The translations under genes and the position numbers were made by a program. A stretch of 64,000 nt of DNA from Agelas oroides (Eukaryota > Porifera > Demospongiae > Agelasida > Agelasidae), in assembly GCA_949130485.1 (NCBI GenBank), contig OX422186.1, positions 708,501 to 772,500 of the forward strand. The letters are read 5' to 3'. Under the pieces are notes generated by a model. That model did not search any database, was not told the DNA's origin, and saw nothing but the letters and a program-made list of their open reading frames with translations. Shown one piece after another: positions 33,839 to 44,819 of the stretch (positions are counted from its first letter, which is position 1; every line of letters starts with the position of its first letter).

Positions 33839-34698
33839 CCCTTTCCAACCTCCAACCCCCTTCCTAACCCTCCTCCCAGGGATCAGCCCCTGGTCATTGC
33901 AATTTACCATACAAGGTATGTAGCCATACATGTATCAAAGGATTTTAAAATTATTTTAACCCCAGAGTGGGTTTTACCTTGCTTGAAGTGTTTGCAAGGT
34001 TAGGATCCTTGAGCCAGCTTCCTCTCAGAAATTCTATTATGCAATTAGTCTCAGCAGCTAGGATAAACACTAAACACTATAATATAACAATGCTGCTCAG
34101 ATTGTGGTACTTGACTAGAGTTACTTTACTAGCTGAGCAGCTCAAGCAAATGTAATACGGAATTGTACAGTGTTGGAGTCACTTCAAATCACAGTAAACA
34201 AACAGTAAGTTACTATGGACTGGTAGTTTAATACATAGGTTGTGTATTGTGGAAGGTAGTGGGGGATGAGAAATTAGCTGCATATAATATTGCATGTATG
34301 ATGGTAGATAGTAGATAGAGGACAGAGAACATATGTATGACAGCCTCATCGTCTGTGTGTGCAGTCTATCAAGCAAGTCTTCCTCTCCCCCACCTCCCAT
34401 ACTGATGACATCTGCTAGAACTTCTCTCACATTTCTAGAGGGTGAGACATGTCCACCAGTACTTTTATGTTATCTATTTATCTTATACATCAGGCATTGT
34501 TTGGTTCTTGCTCACACTATTGTTGACACAGAACCCTTGCTTGGACATCTGATTAAACTCAACATTAACAACCATTGGACATGGCAATTTTGGCTCCGCA
34601 TATACTGGAGTTCTCAGTTGAGATTAACCCTGTTGTTATACAATGACATGTTTACCTCATTTCAGGCTTAACCTGCAGACATACTTGAGTGGCACAAG

Positions 34699-37600
34699 AT
34701 GTCCCACCCCATTCTGTTGCTGCTGCTTCTTCTATCCTTGGGCTTCCCCGCCCCCTTCCCTGCTGAAGCAGTCACTGTGCTCTATGTGAAGCCCACAGAA
34801 TCCACCCCTTGTATTGGTGAGCCCTGCCACACACTGGATGAGTACGCTCTGAACACTTCTCAATACTTTGTATCTAATACTACTGTGGAATTCTTACCTG
34901 GGACTCACAACCTGAGTCAGCCACTCCACATCAGTGGTGTCAACAACCTGTCTTTGGTTGTCGGAAATACCACAATGGATGAAAACGAAACTGTCATTCG
35001 ACTATATGAAGCTTTATGGTTCACTAATGTTTCCAACCTAACTTTTATTGATTGTGACTTCTCTCAATCCAATGGTTCTATTATTGTGGACACTTCACAC
35101 AGTGTGGCTTTCAGTGACTGTGACTTTTCTGCAAATGTATATGTAAACCAAATTGTATCCCTGGTCAATTCACATAGCGTGACCTTCATTGACTGTGATT
35201 TCTCTGGAAATGCTGCAGGTAATATTGTGCAACTGACAGAAGAAACTTCACATGTTACCTTCATCAACTGTAACTTTTCTCAAAACAAAGCTCAAATAGT
35301 TGTGTGGCTGGACTATTCACATAATGTGACCTTCACTGGCTGTAACTTCTCAGATAACAGTAAGCTCAAACCTATGTTCACTCAGGGCATTCTGTACCTG
35401 TACTATTCACATAACATGACCTTCATTAACTGCAATTTCACTGGAAACAACAACATGTATGGTATTGTGACCTTATCTCATTCACGTAATGGGACCGTTA
35501 TCAACTGTACTATTAATAAAAACAAGGCTACTACACCCAATGACATATACAGGCCATATCCGGCCTGTGGAATCATGGTGATTGATATTTCATACAATGT
35601 GATCTTTGATAACTGTAGCTTTTATTCTAACATTGGTACATCCATTTGGTCTTACAACAGCAACTTTACTCTCTCTGGGACAGTCCTATTCAGTGATAAC
35701 ACTGCCTATGAAGGAGGTGCCTTGGCATTTTATGGAGAAAGTGCCATCTACATAGCTAACAATACAGATGTCACCTTTCTTAACAACACAGCTGAGAATG
35801 TGGGTGGATCCATCTTTGTTCACAATCCACTACCATATGTCACCCATTCCTGTTTTCTTCAGTTTCTTGCTATCAACACGTCCTCCCAGTGTTCTGGATG
35901 TAACTGTTCCCTCCCACAATCCAACATAAACTTCATCAATAACAAAGCTAAGGAAGGGGGAAATACAATCTATGGAGCATCTATGTATGCCCATGGCTGC
36001 AGTTTAGATGGCATTCCACACTGTAGCTATTTGAATTCTCTGATTCATAACACCAATCGCCTACAATTTGAGCCCAGCTTGCAATCAGACACCTCAGTGA
36101 TTTCCTCAGATCCCACACGTGTATGTCTGTGTGAGAATGGGAAGCCCAACTGTGCACTTGTCTTCAACCATGGATCAAACTACACACACTACCCTGGAGA
36201 GGAGTTCTCCATGTTTGCAACAGTTGTTGGGGACATGTTTGGAACAGTATCTGGTTCAGTATACGCACAAATCCTGCCACCGAGTAATGCAACACTCGGA
36301 GACCTGCAGCATTCACAGCAGACCAACAGTCACAAGTGCACAGAACTGAAGTATTCTCTGTTCTCAGAACCTGGACTGGTAGTTATGGCATTCACTGCCA
36401 ATGATATTACAGTGCAGAGTTATCCGAGTAATTCTACAATTCAAGACATTCTTTACAGCATTAGTCATAAAAATGTTGACTATAGAGTTCTAACCACTCC
36501 AGTCTACATCAACATCACTCTTCTTCCCTGCCCACCTGGCTTCATGATCTCAGACCCTCCACACTCGCAGTGCATTTGTGACTCTTTCCTTCAGAGTCTT
36601 GACATGTACATCACATGTAACATCACTGATCAAACCATAAAACGAAGAGGCAGTGTGTGGATATCATCTGAGGAAAATGGGAGCAGATTGATAGTTAGCA
36701 ACCACTGTCCCTATGGCTACTGCAAGACAGGAGTTGTGAATGTAAGTCTTGACCACCCAGACACTCAGTGTGCCTTCAACCATTCCGGTACTCTTTGTGG
36801 TGGCTGCCAGTCTGAGCTCAGTCTTGCCCTAGGAAGCCCTCAGTGTCTTGACTGTTCCAACAACTACCACCTTGCACTCCTTATTCCATTTGCACTAGCT
36901 GGTCTTGCACTGGTTTTCTTCATAAAAGTTCTGAATCTCACTGTTGCAAAGGGGACTATAAATGGGCTCATTTTCTATGCCAACATTGTACAGGCTAACC
37001 AAGCTGTCTTCTTCCCCTCTGGACCTGCACAAGAGTTATACCCAATAAAAGTCTTCATAGCTTGGCTCAACCTTGACTTTGGCATCACGACCTGCTTCTT
37101 TGATGGCCTAGATGCCTACTGGAAAACATGGCTGCAGTTCGTGTTTCCACTTTATCTATGGGCTATCATTACCCTCATAATTTATCTTTCTCACACATTT
37201 CAATCAGTGGCAAAGATTTTGGGTAACAACTCCGTCCCTGTTCTAGCAACCTTGATATTTCTGTCATATACCAAACTGCTTCGCACAGTCATTACTGCTC
37301 TTTCGTTTAGCTTTTTGGAAGTTTTCCACAGTAGCAGTGTGGTCATTCGACGGAAATACTGAATACCTCAGTGGGAAGCACATCCCTCTATTCGTGGTTG
37401 CTCTCGCTGTCCTCCTGTTCCTCTGGCTGCCCTATACAGCATTGCTACTCTTTGAACAGTGCATTCAGAAGATCAGTAACTACTGGGTTAGAAAGTGGAT
37501 GTTGAGGTTAAAGCCATTTCTTGATGCCTACTTTGGCCCCTTCAGAGGCAAGCACCGCTACTGGGTTGGAGTCTTGCTCGTAGCTCGAGCTGTTCTCTTG

Positions 37601-38116
37601 CTTGTCTTTGGTCTCAACTCCACCAATGACCCCAGCGTGAATCTTCTTGCTGTAATTACAGTAGCTGTTCTCCTCTTGATTCACCTCCCATATGACACCC
37701 ACAAGATAGTCTACCCAAATGGTGCAGGCAAGCACATAAGGTTTTGGGGAGGATCTTACTACAAGAAGTGGTATCTTTCTCTCCTGGAAAGTTCTTTCAT
37801 TCTCAATCTTGGAATGCTTGCTACAGGAAGCTTGTATGTCCTAGCAGCTGAAGGCAATCAAACAGTTGTAGTGTACACATCTGTTATCATCACATTTTGC
37901 CAGTTCATCGTAATAATAATTTTCCATGGCTACAATCAATTTACCAAGATGTTGCGGAGTAAATGGAAACAGAAGATTGGGGAGTTACAGTCCATTGATC
38001 GAGCAGACTATGAACCCATTCCAGACCAACCTGTAGGTCTTGGAAGAGATCAGTGGCCACCGTACGAACCCATGAACCAATGCCGTGAACCACTGCTGGA
38101 GGATGAAGACAACTGA
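34699..38116 (+). pseudogene. Beta-helix multi-pass receptor, copy 1 (frameshifted)
   Basis: Paralogue of the intact gene at 39,589. The ATG at 34,699 starts a Leu-rich signal peptide (cut probably after FPAEA). The ectodomain (to about residue 720) has repeats of the form SHNVTFINCNFSxN, as in right-handed beta-helices, and three FxxN...GG motifs (FSDNTAYEGGALAF, FLNNTAENVGGSIF, FINNKAKEGGN) like chlamydial Pmp repeats, with many N-glycosylation sites. A Cys-rich stalk (CPYGYCK, LCGGCQ) precedes about ten hydrophobic segments. Relative to copy 2, an 8-bp deletion near 37,322 shifts the frame after 874 residues and ends it at 37,362. The remainder (37,337-38,116) is still open in another frame to TGA 38,114-38,116. 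Few other lesions, so the break is recent or an assembly error. Ligand and function unknown. Confidence 0.85.
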
Positions 38117-39588
38117 GTGTGGAACTAAGAGTAAACTTGTACGAATTACTGTTGCCTCTGTAACATTATTTACCTTTTTTGGCTGTTTGCATACTTGCTG
38201 AATAACTGAGTGCATTTTTCTAGAACTTGTCCCACTTTAGTTTTACAATGTAGTTTTCATTTGTTGTTGAGAATTCTCACTTGGAATGTTTAAGTTGAAC
38301 TGAGTTCAGGCTCACTGAAATGGAGTACCTTTATAACTGACATTTGGTGTATATAGGTGGCTGACCCTTTCCAACCCCCCCTCCCACCCCTCCTCCCAGG
38401 GATCAGCCCCTGGTCATTGCAATTTGCCATACAAGGTGTGCAGCCATAAAATCAATGTAACCACAGAATGGTTAAATTGTTTGCAAGGTTAGGATCCTTG
38501 AGCCAGCTTCCTCTCAGGGATTCTCTTATTAATTATTAATTAGTCCAGCTATGATAAACACTAAATGCGATATAACATAATGTTATCGGATTGTGGTACT
38601 TGACTAGAGTGGCTTTACTAGCCAAGCAGCTTCAAGCAAATGCAATACAGAATTGTACAGCTTTGGAGTCACCTCAAGTCACGGCAAAAAATAGTAAGTT
38701 AATATGGACTGGTACTTATACATAGGTTGTGTATTGTGGAAAGTAGTGGGAGCAGAGAAATTAGCTGCATATATATGTATGATAGCCTCATCACCTGTGT
38801 GTACAGTCTATCAAGCTAGTCCTCCTCTCCCCCACCTCCCATATACTAATGACATCTTCTCTCACATTTCTGGAGGGTGAGACTGTGGAGTGGGTTGTGT
38901 ATAACAGAAATAGCAAGGCTTAGCATGGGAGATTCACTACATAAGCAGAGTGGCTAATACAGTCATACAGATAGCAAACAACAAAAAGGGAAGTCTACCA
39001 CGTCAACTAGGGGTACTCTTGGTCCTCACAAAATGCAAACGACAGTGTCACAAGTTGCATGACTTGTATCATGTCCACCAGTGCTTTTTATGTTATCTAT
39101 TTATCTTATACATCAGGCATTGTTTGGTTCTTGCTCACACTATTGTTGATACAGAACCCTTGCTTGGACATCTGATTAAACTCAACATTAACAACCATAA
39201 TATGGCTTCTATAGCCATGTATTGTAGGAGGGTGCGTTTTCCACACTGTCTGTAACATGCTTTTTAAGATGCAGCCACCACAGGGCCTAAAATTATGGGT
39301 TAGCTAGTTGGCTAGTTGCATCATGGCAAGGCATCTAATTTACAAATGTTCTGGTTACTTGCTCCAAACACAAATTTTAGGCCCCATTAAAGTCAACTGC
39401 AGCTACCCCTCTCAGATCATCATTCTACTTCCTTTAACTTGGGGTGTAATGTAACAGTTGCACCTGGCAATTTTGGTTCCATATAGATCTATACTGGAGT
39501 GCTCAGTTGAAATTAAGTCTGTTTCTATAGAATGACATGCTTTATCTCTTTTCAGGCTCAACCTGCAGACATACGTGAGTGGCACAAG
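38117..39588. other. Intergenic DNA between the two receptor copies
   Basis: Continues the segmental duplication. 38,117-38,360 is the 3' flank of copy 1; 38,361-39,588 matches 33,840-34,698 except for two insertions present only here, about 38,883-39,073 and about 39,198-39,460. The second contains a small inverted-repeat element. TCTTTTCAG ending at 39,555 is a good 3' splice site 34 bp before the copy 2 ATG and is conserved in copy 1, so the 5' UTR is probably split. No other coding sequence seen. Confidence 0.65.
39283..39384. mobile_element. Small inverted-repeat element (about 102 bp), possible MITE
   Basis: Ends GGGCCTAAAATT (39,283-39,294) and AATTTTAGGCCC (39,373-39,384) are perfect 12-bp inverted repeats. 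It lies inside a segment absent from the corresponding position upstream of receptor copy 1. No clear target duplication, so moderate support. Confidence 0.5.
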
Positions 39589-42500
39589 ATGGTCCACACT
39601 TTGTTGTTGTTGATTCTTCTATCCTTGGGCTTCCCCGCCCCCTTCCCTGCTGAAGCAGCCACTGTGCTCTATGTGAAGCCCACAGAATCCACCCCATGTC
39701 CTGGTGAGCCCTGCCACACACTGGATGAGTACGCTCAGAATGCTTCTCAATACTTTGTATCTGACACTACTGTGGAATTCTTACCTGGGACTCACAGTCT
39801 GAGTCAACCACTCTATGTCAGTGGTGTCAACAACCTGTCTTTGGTTGCCAGAAATGCCGCAAGGAGTGAAACTGTCATTCAACTATCTGAAACATTATGG
39901 TTCACAAATGTTTCCAACTTAATCTTGCTAGACTCAACACTTGTCTTCGGGTACAACAACCTTACATTCTTGGGTTTTGAAAGTGTGTTGCATCTGAAAG
40001 TGTCTCGTGTCATCTTTCAAAGTGTTAGCAGCACAGTAACGCATCCAGAAATAGTCGTCAGAAATGTATTTGGAAGTTCTACGTTTGAGCAAGTTGACTT
40101 CATCACCTTGCTCAAACACCCAACATTCATTCTGCAAGTTCAGTACGACACTCATGAACTACACACACAGACATCTTCTCTTACAATTAGAGATTCTTCC
40201 TTTCATAAATTAGGTGTTCAATTTCTACTTTATCATTCAGGAAGCTACATAGATATTATTCTTGAAAACCTAACAATTAGCCATACTGTAAATACAACAC
40301 TCGATATACGTGGATCCACATACAATCCTGCACTGTATACAGTTGTATTCCGAAGAGTATCTTTTGTAGACAATTTACACCATGACTTTGATCTGGTGGC
40401 TGTTGATGCACACAATGTGATGTTCATTGATTGTGACATCTCAGAAAACAAAGCTCATGATGTTGTATACCTGCGAAGGTCACATAATGTAACATTCATT
40501 AACTGTAACTTCTCCAGAAACCATGACACAAGTGCTATAGTGAACCTGCACTATTCAAACAATGTGACCTTTATCAACTGTAGTATTTATGAAAATAAAG
40601 GCACATCCGCTGCTGATTTAGGAATTATGCTGCTTGCCTATTCATACAATGTGAGCTTTGATGACTGTAGCTTCTGTGCTAACATTGGTACACCTATTTG
40701 GTCTTACAACAGCAACTTTACTCTTTCTGGGACAATACTCTTCAGTGATAACACTGCCTACGAAGGAGGTGCCTTGGCATTTCATGGAGAAAGCTATGTC
40801 TCCATAGCCAACAATACAAATGTCACCTTTCTTAACAACACAGCTAAAAATGTGGGTGGAGCGGTCTTTGTTCGCAATCCACTACCATATGTCATTCATT
40901 CCTGTTTTCTTCAGTTTCTTGCTATCGACACTTCGTCCCAGTGTTCTGAATGTAACTGTTCCCTCCCACAATCCATTATAAACTTCATCAACAACACTGC
41001 TAAGGAAGGAGGAAATGCAATATATGGAGCATCTGTGTTTAACTGTTGGTTGAATGTCACATACTGTGATGGATTGCATCTTCTGATTCATAACTCCAGC
41101 AATCATCTTCACTTTGAGCCCAACTTGAAATCGGATCTCTCAATGATTTCATCAGACCCCACACGTGTATGTCTGTGTGAGAATGAAAAGCCCAACTGTG
41201 CACTTGTCTTCAGCAATGCATCAAACTACACACACTACCCTGGGGAGGAGTTCTCCATTTTTGCAGCAGTTGTTGGGGACATGTTTGGAACAGTAGCTGG
41301 TTCAGCATATGCACGAATTCTGCCACCGAGTAATGCAACACTTGGAGATCATCCGCAGCAGTTACAACAAACCAACAGTCACAAGTGCACAAAATTGAAG
41401 TACTCTTTGCTCTCTGAACCTGGACTGGTAGTGATGGCAATCACTGCTAACGATATTCCAGTGCAAAGCTATCCTAGTGATAAAACAATTCAACATAGTA
41501 TTGACCACTTTCATTATTCTGGAGATATCAATAATAAACTTCTAACCACTCCAGTCTATATCAACATCACCATTCTTCCTTGCCCACTTGGATTCATCCT
41601 TTCAGACTCTTCAACCCCCCGGTGTGTCTGCGACCATCTCGTTCATGGTCACGACATTATTACATGTAACATCAATAATCAGACCATATGCCGGAGAGGC
41701 AGTGTCTGGGTATCATCTGAGGAGAACGGGACCACACTAATGGTTAGCAAACACTGTCCCTATGGCTACTGCAAGACACAAGTTGTGAATGTAAGTCTTG
41801 ACTACCCAGACACCCAATGTGCCTTCCACCATTCTGGTAGGCTCTGTGGTGGCTGCCAGTCTGGGCTCAGTCTTGCACTAGGAAGCCCTCAGTGTCTTCA
41901 ATGTTCCAACAACTACCACCTTGCACTCATTATACCATTTGCACTAGCTGGTCTTGCACTGGTTTTCTTCATAAAGATTCTAAACCTCACTGTTGCAGAG
42001 GGAACTATAAATGGGCTCATTTTCTATGCCAACATTGTACAGGCTAACCAAGCTGTCTTCTTCCCCCCTGGACCTGCACGAGAATTATACCCAATAAAAG
42101 TCTTCATAGCCTGGCTCAACCTTGACCTTGGCATCACGACCTGCTTCTTTGATGGCCTAGACGGTTACTGGAAAACATGGCTGCAGTTTGTGTTTCCAGT
42201 TTATCTATGGGCTATCATTACCCTCATAATTTATCTTTCTCACAAACTTCAATCAGTGGCAAATTTCTTTGGGAATAACTCAGTCCCTGTTCTAGCGACC
42301 TTGATATTTTTGTCATATACCAAACTGCTTCGCACAATCATCACTGCTCTTTCGTTTAGCTTTTTGGAAGTTTCAGATAATTCCATAGTAGCAGTATGGT
42401 CATTTGATGGAAACACTGAATATCTCAGTGGGAAGCACATCCCTCTCTTCGTTGTCGCTCTCGCTGTCCTCCTGTTCCTCTGGCTGCCTTATACAGCACT

Positions 42501-43170
42501 GCTACTCTTTGAACAGTGCATTCAGAAGATCAGTAACTACTGGGTTAGAAAGTTGATGTTGAGGTTAAAGCCATTTCTTGATGCCTACTTTGGCCCCTTC
42601 AGAGGTGAACACCGCTACTGGGTTGGAGTCTTACTTGTAGCTCGAGCTGTTCTCTTGCTTGTTTTTGGTTTCAACTCCACCAATAACCCTAGTGTGAATC
42701 TTCTTGCTGTAATTACAGTAGCTGTTCTCCTCTTGATTCACCTCCCGTATGACACCCACAAGATAGTCTACCCGAATGGTGCAGGCAAGCACATAAGGTT
42801 TTGGGGAGGATCTTACTACAAGAAGTGGTATCTTTCTCTCCTGGAAAATTCTTTCATCCTCAACCTTGCAATGCTTGCTACAGGAAGCTTGTATGTCCTA
42901 GCAGCTGAAGGTAACCAAACAGTTGTAGTTTACACATCTGTTAGCATCACATTTTGCCAGTTCATTGTAATAATAATTTTCCATGGCTACAACCAACTCA
43001 AGAAGTTGTGGGGTAAAAAGAAACAGAGAATTGGAGAGCTTCGGAATGTCAATCGAGCAGACTATGAACCCATTCCAGACCAACCTGTAGGCCTTGGAAG
43101 AGATCAGTGGCCACCGTACCGACCCATGAACCAATGCCGTGAACCACTGCTGGAGGATGAAGACAACTGA
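39589..43170 (+). CDS. Beta-helix ectodomain, multi-pass membrane receptor, copy 2 (intact)
   Basis: Single-exon CDS of 1,193 residues from ATG 39,589 (the frame is open upstream, but a 3' splice site at 39,555 and the signal peptide favour this start). Order: signal peptide (LLLLILLSLGFPAPFPAEA); beta-helix ectodomain to about residue 640 with HNVTFINCNFSRN-type coils, Pmp-like FxxN/GGAL motifs and dense NxS/T sites; Cys-rich stalk at about 660-776 (CVCD, CPYGYCKT, LCGGCQSGLSLALGS, CLQCSNN); then about ten hydrophobic segments from residue 778 (IIPFALAGLALVFFIKIL, WAIITLIIYL, LFVVALAVLLFLWLPY, LLAVITVAVLLLIHLPY); and a short cytosolic tail with DYEPIPDQP and PLLEDEDN. It should sit at the cell surface. 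I recall such proteins as an expanded sponge family; ligand and signalling are unknown. It has about 150 residues of ectodomain (roughly 103-260) with no counterpart in copy 1. Confidence 0.9.
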   Translation: MVHTLLLLILLSLGFPAPFPAEAATVLYVKPTESTPCPGEPCHTLDEYAQNASQYFVSDTTVEFLPGTHSLSQPLYVSGVNNLSLVARNAARSETVIQLSETLWFTNVSNLILLDSTLVFGYNNLTFLGFESVLHLKVSRVIFQSVSSTVTHPEIVVRNVFGSSTFEQVDFITLLKHPTFILQVQYDTHELHTQTSSLTIRDSSFHKLGVQFLLYHSGSYIDIILENLTISHTVNTTLDIRGSTYNPALYTVVFRRVSFVDNLHHDFDLVAVDAHNVMFIDCDISENKAHDVVYLRRSHNVTFINCNFSRNHDTSAIVNLHYSNNVTFINCSIYENKGTSAADLGIMLLAYSYNVSFDDCSFCANIGTPIWSYNSNFTLSGTILFSDNTAYEGGALAFHGESYVSIANNTNVTFLNNTAKNVGGAVFVRNPLPYVIHSCFLQFLAIDTSSQCSECNCSLPQSIINFINNTAKEGGNAIYGASVFNCWLNVTYCDGLHLLIHNSSNHLHFEPNLKSDLSMISSDPTRVCLCENEKPNCALVFSNASNYTHYPGEEFSIFAAVVGDMFGTVAGSAYARILPPSNATLGDHPQQLQQTNSHKCTKLKYSLLSEPGLVVMAITANDIPVQSYPSDKTIQHSIDHFHYSGDINNKLLTTPVYINITILPCPLGFILSDSSTPRCVCDHLVHGHDIITCNINNQTICRRGSVWVSSEENGTTLMVSKHCPYGYCKTQVVNVSLDYPDTQCAFHHSGRLCGGCQSGLSLALGSPQCLQCSNNYHLALIIPFALAGLALVFFIKILNLTVAEGTINGLIFYANIVQANQAVFFPPGPARELYPIKVFIAWLNLDLGITTCFFDGLDGYWKTWLQFVFPVYLWAIITLIIYLSHKLQSVANFFGNNSVPVLATLIFLSYTKLLRTIITALSFSFLEVSDNSIVAVWSFDGNTEYLSGKHIPLFVVALAVLLFLWLPYTALLLFEQCIQKISNYWVRKLMLRLKPFLDAYFGPFRGEHRYWVGVLLVARAVLLLVFGFNSTNNPSVNLLAVITVAVLLLIHLPYDTHKIVYPNGAGKHIRFWGGSYYKKWYLSLLENSFILNLAMLATGSLYVLAAEGNQTVVVYTSVSITFCQFIVIIIFHGYNQLKKLWGKKKQRIGELRNVNRADYEPIPDQPVGLGRDQWPPYRPMNQCREPLLEDEDN

Positions 43171-43597
43171 GTGTGGAACTAAGAGTAAACTTGTATGAAT
43201 TACTGTTGTGATTCCTGACATATACTGTACATGTACTAAAAGTTGGGTGCTACCTTTTGCATTTTAGAGCATAGCTACTTGTGAATGCATTGAGAAGGTG
43301 CTGTGAACATTCTCAATCACACATATGTCTCTGACAATCCTGCATGACATTAGCCAGGGAGGGTGATAATAACATTAAACAGATAATTGGACGGTAGCGG
43401 AGTTGATGTGAAGAACACTCAAGGTATCCTTTGCCTGTAGTAGCGTGAGTTTCTATTCTAATTAATGTCAAACCTCAGATACTATCTGATGTGGAAGTGT
43501 TTACACTCAGCTACTAGCTGCCTCGGCATGCATGCACTGTTTGATTTACAATCTCACAACTACACGGTACAAAATGGCACAAAAATATAACTAGCTG
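43171..43597. other. 3' flank between receptor copy 2 and PTRHD1
   Basis: Convergent 3' ends. The first about 60 bp match the downstream flank of copy 1 (GTGTGGAACTAAGAGTAAAC), after which the duplication ends. The rest is AT-rich with no ORF or repeat I can support. Confidence 0.6.
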
Positions 43598-44109
43598 CTA
43601 CTTAAGAAGTTTGAACTTTCTGAAGTATTGTTGAATGTCACTCTTAGGGTAAGGTTTAGTCGCCAGGCAAGTCGGGATGTTCTCTGGTTGTTCAACCCAT
43701 AGCTTGAAGTGGATCCCACCACTTTCAAGTGAACTGACAAGAGACTTTAACTCCGCTTCATTAGCCACCTGTGTTCAGTCAAAGATGAAGCAAGACGATC
43801 ATAAGCTATCAACAAGTAGCTAGTTATGTATACAGAGAAAATCAAGCAAGCTACACTGGATGTATTGTCATATGAAAGGGTTTAGCTATTTCTTCGTCTC
43901 CGTACCTCCAGAACTACTTTGTGCATTCTGTCAACATCACTGAAGTATTCCACCACATTTGGGTCATCTCTGAACAGGTGAAGCACAGCTGTAGTTGCGT
44001 GGCATGCCTGTGCTACAGTGGCCCCCACCGGCCACCTCTCAGCCCCCCTCATGAGATCTCCACGGAGACAGATATACTGCACCAAACTCAGACCCTGCTT
44101 GACTGCCAT
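43598..44109 (-). CDS. PTRHD1: Peptidyl-tRNA hydrolase domain-containing protein 1
   Basis: Two coding exons on the minus strand: 43,906-44,109 and 43,598-43,768, split by a 137-bp GT-AG intron in phase 0 (GAG|gtacgg ... acacag|GTGGCT). The product is 124 residues against about 140 in human, with a shorter N-terminus. Family landmarks: LVQYICLRGDL, VGATVAQACHATTAVLHLF (the conserved GA..AQA.HA..A core of the Pth2 fold), RMHKVVLE, then IHFKLWVEQPENIPTCLATKPYPKSDI and a Phe/Lys-rich end. The Pth2 family cleaves peptidyl-tRNA; PTRHD1 itself is less well characterised. It is head to head with the ABHD gene, 710 bp apart, across a large (CA)n tract. Confidence 0.93.
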
Positions 44110-44321
44110 CACAGGCTATACAAGATCCTGGAAAATACAGACTGCAAGCTTACTCCTAACAGTTGTAACAAAAGTTTATAACTCTTGCTTGCATGCACAC
44201 AGGTGAAAATGTATTAGTGTACAAGCTACAAACTAAATAGCTACAAATGACCAGTCTTGACTTTTTGGCCTGGTATACCTAAGTTATACCTGCCCATACA
44301 TGCAGGCAGGTAACCGCGCGT

Positions 44322-44419
<98 letters not shown>

Positions 44420-44466
44420 ACAGACACACACACACACACACACATACACACAGACACACACACACA

Positions 44467-44539
<73 letters not shown>

Positions 44540-44570
44540 CGGTGAATGGGCTTAACATGCAGGCATGTAA

Positions 44571-44608
<38 letters not shown>

Positions 44609-44645
44609 ACAGACACACACACACACACATACACACACACACACA

Positions 44646-44698
<53 letters not shown>

Positions 44699-44819
44699 CT
44701 CACGTGGATCTCATTATAGTCAACTTCCGGTATGTGTAACTTGACAGGAAACTATTAGTTTATTAAACCAACACTGAACCAAGCTACTCTACAGGACCGT
44801 TTGCCTGTGAGCTGCCACT
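44110..44819. other. Shared upstream region of PTRHD1 and the ABHD gene
   Basis: Divergent promoter interval. Most of it is CA/TG microsatellite. The non-repetitive parts are 44,110-44,318 and 44,700-44,819; I see no certain TATA box. Confidence 0.6.
44319..44697. repeat. (CA)n microsatellite in two tracts
   Basis: Long (CA)n with scattered CATACACAGACA interruptions at 44,319-44,537 and 44,573-44,697. They are separated by a unique spacer in which GCAGGCATGTAACCACACAC echoes GCAGGCAGGTAACC before the first tract, so the tract plus its edge was duplicated. Alternating purine-pyrimidine DNA can form Z-DNA. Confidence 0.95.

Larger units (their letters stand above)
33246..34698. other. Duplicated flanking DNA upstream of receptor copy 1
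   Basis: 33,246-33,500 matches the DNA just downstream of the receptor copy 1 stop (38,135-38,360: TTTGCATACTTGCTGAATAACTG, TAGAACTTGTCCCACTTTAG), so it is the 3' flank of a lost copy. 33,505-33,600 is an 11-bp repeat. 33,716-33,838 is an inverted C-terminal gene scrap. 33,840-34,698 matches the upstream flank of copy 2 (38,361-39,588). A conserved 3' splice-site-like CATTTCAG (ending 34,665) precedes the ATG, suggesting a 5' UTR intron. No other gene seen. Confidence 0.7.

Noticed and set aside
44241..44739. ORFs of Cys-Val or His-Thr repeats
   Set aside because: Translations of (CA)n microsatellite in all frames.
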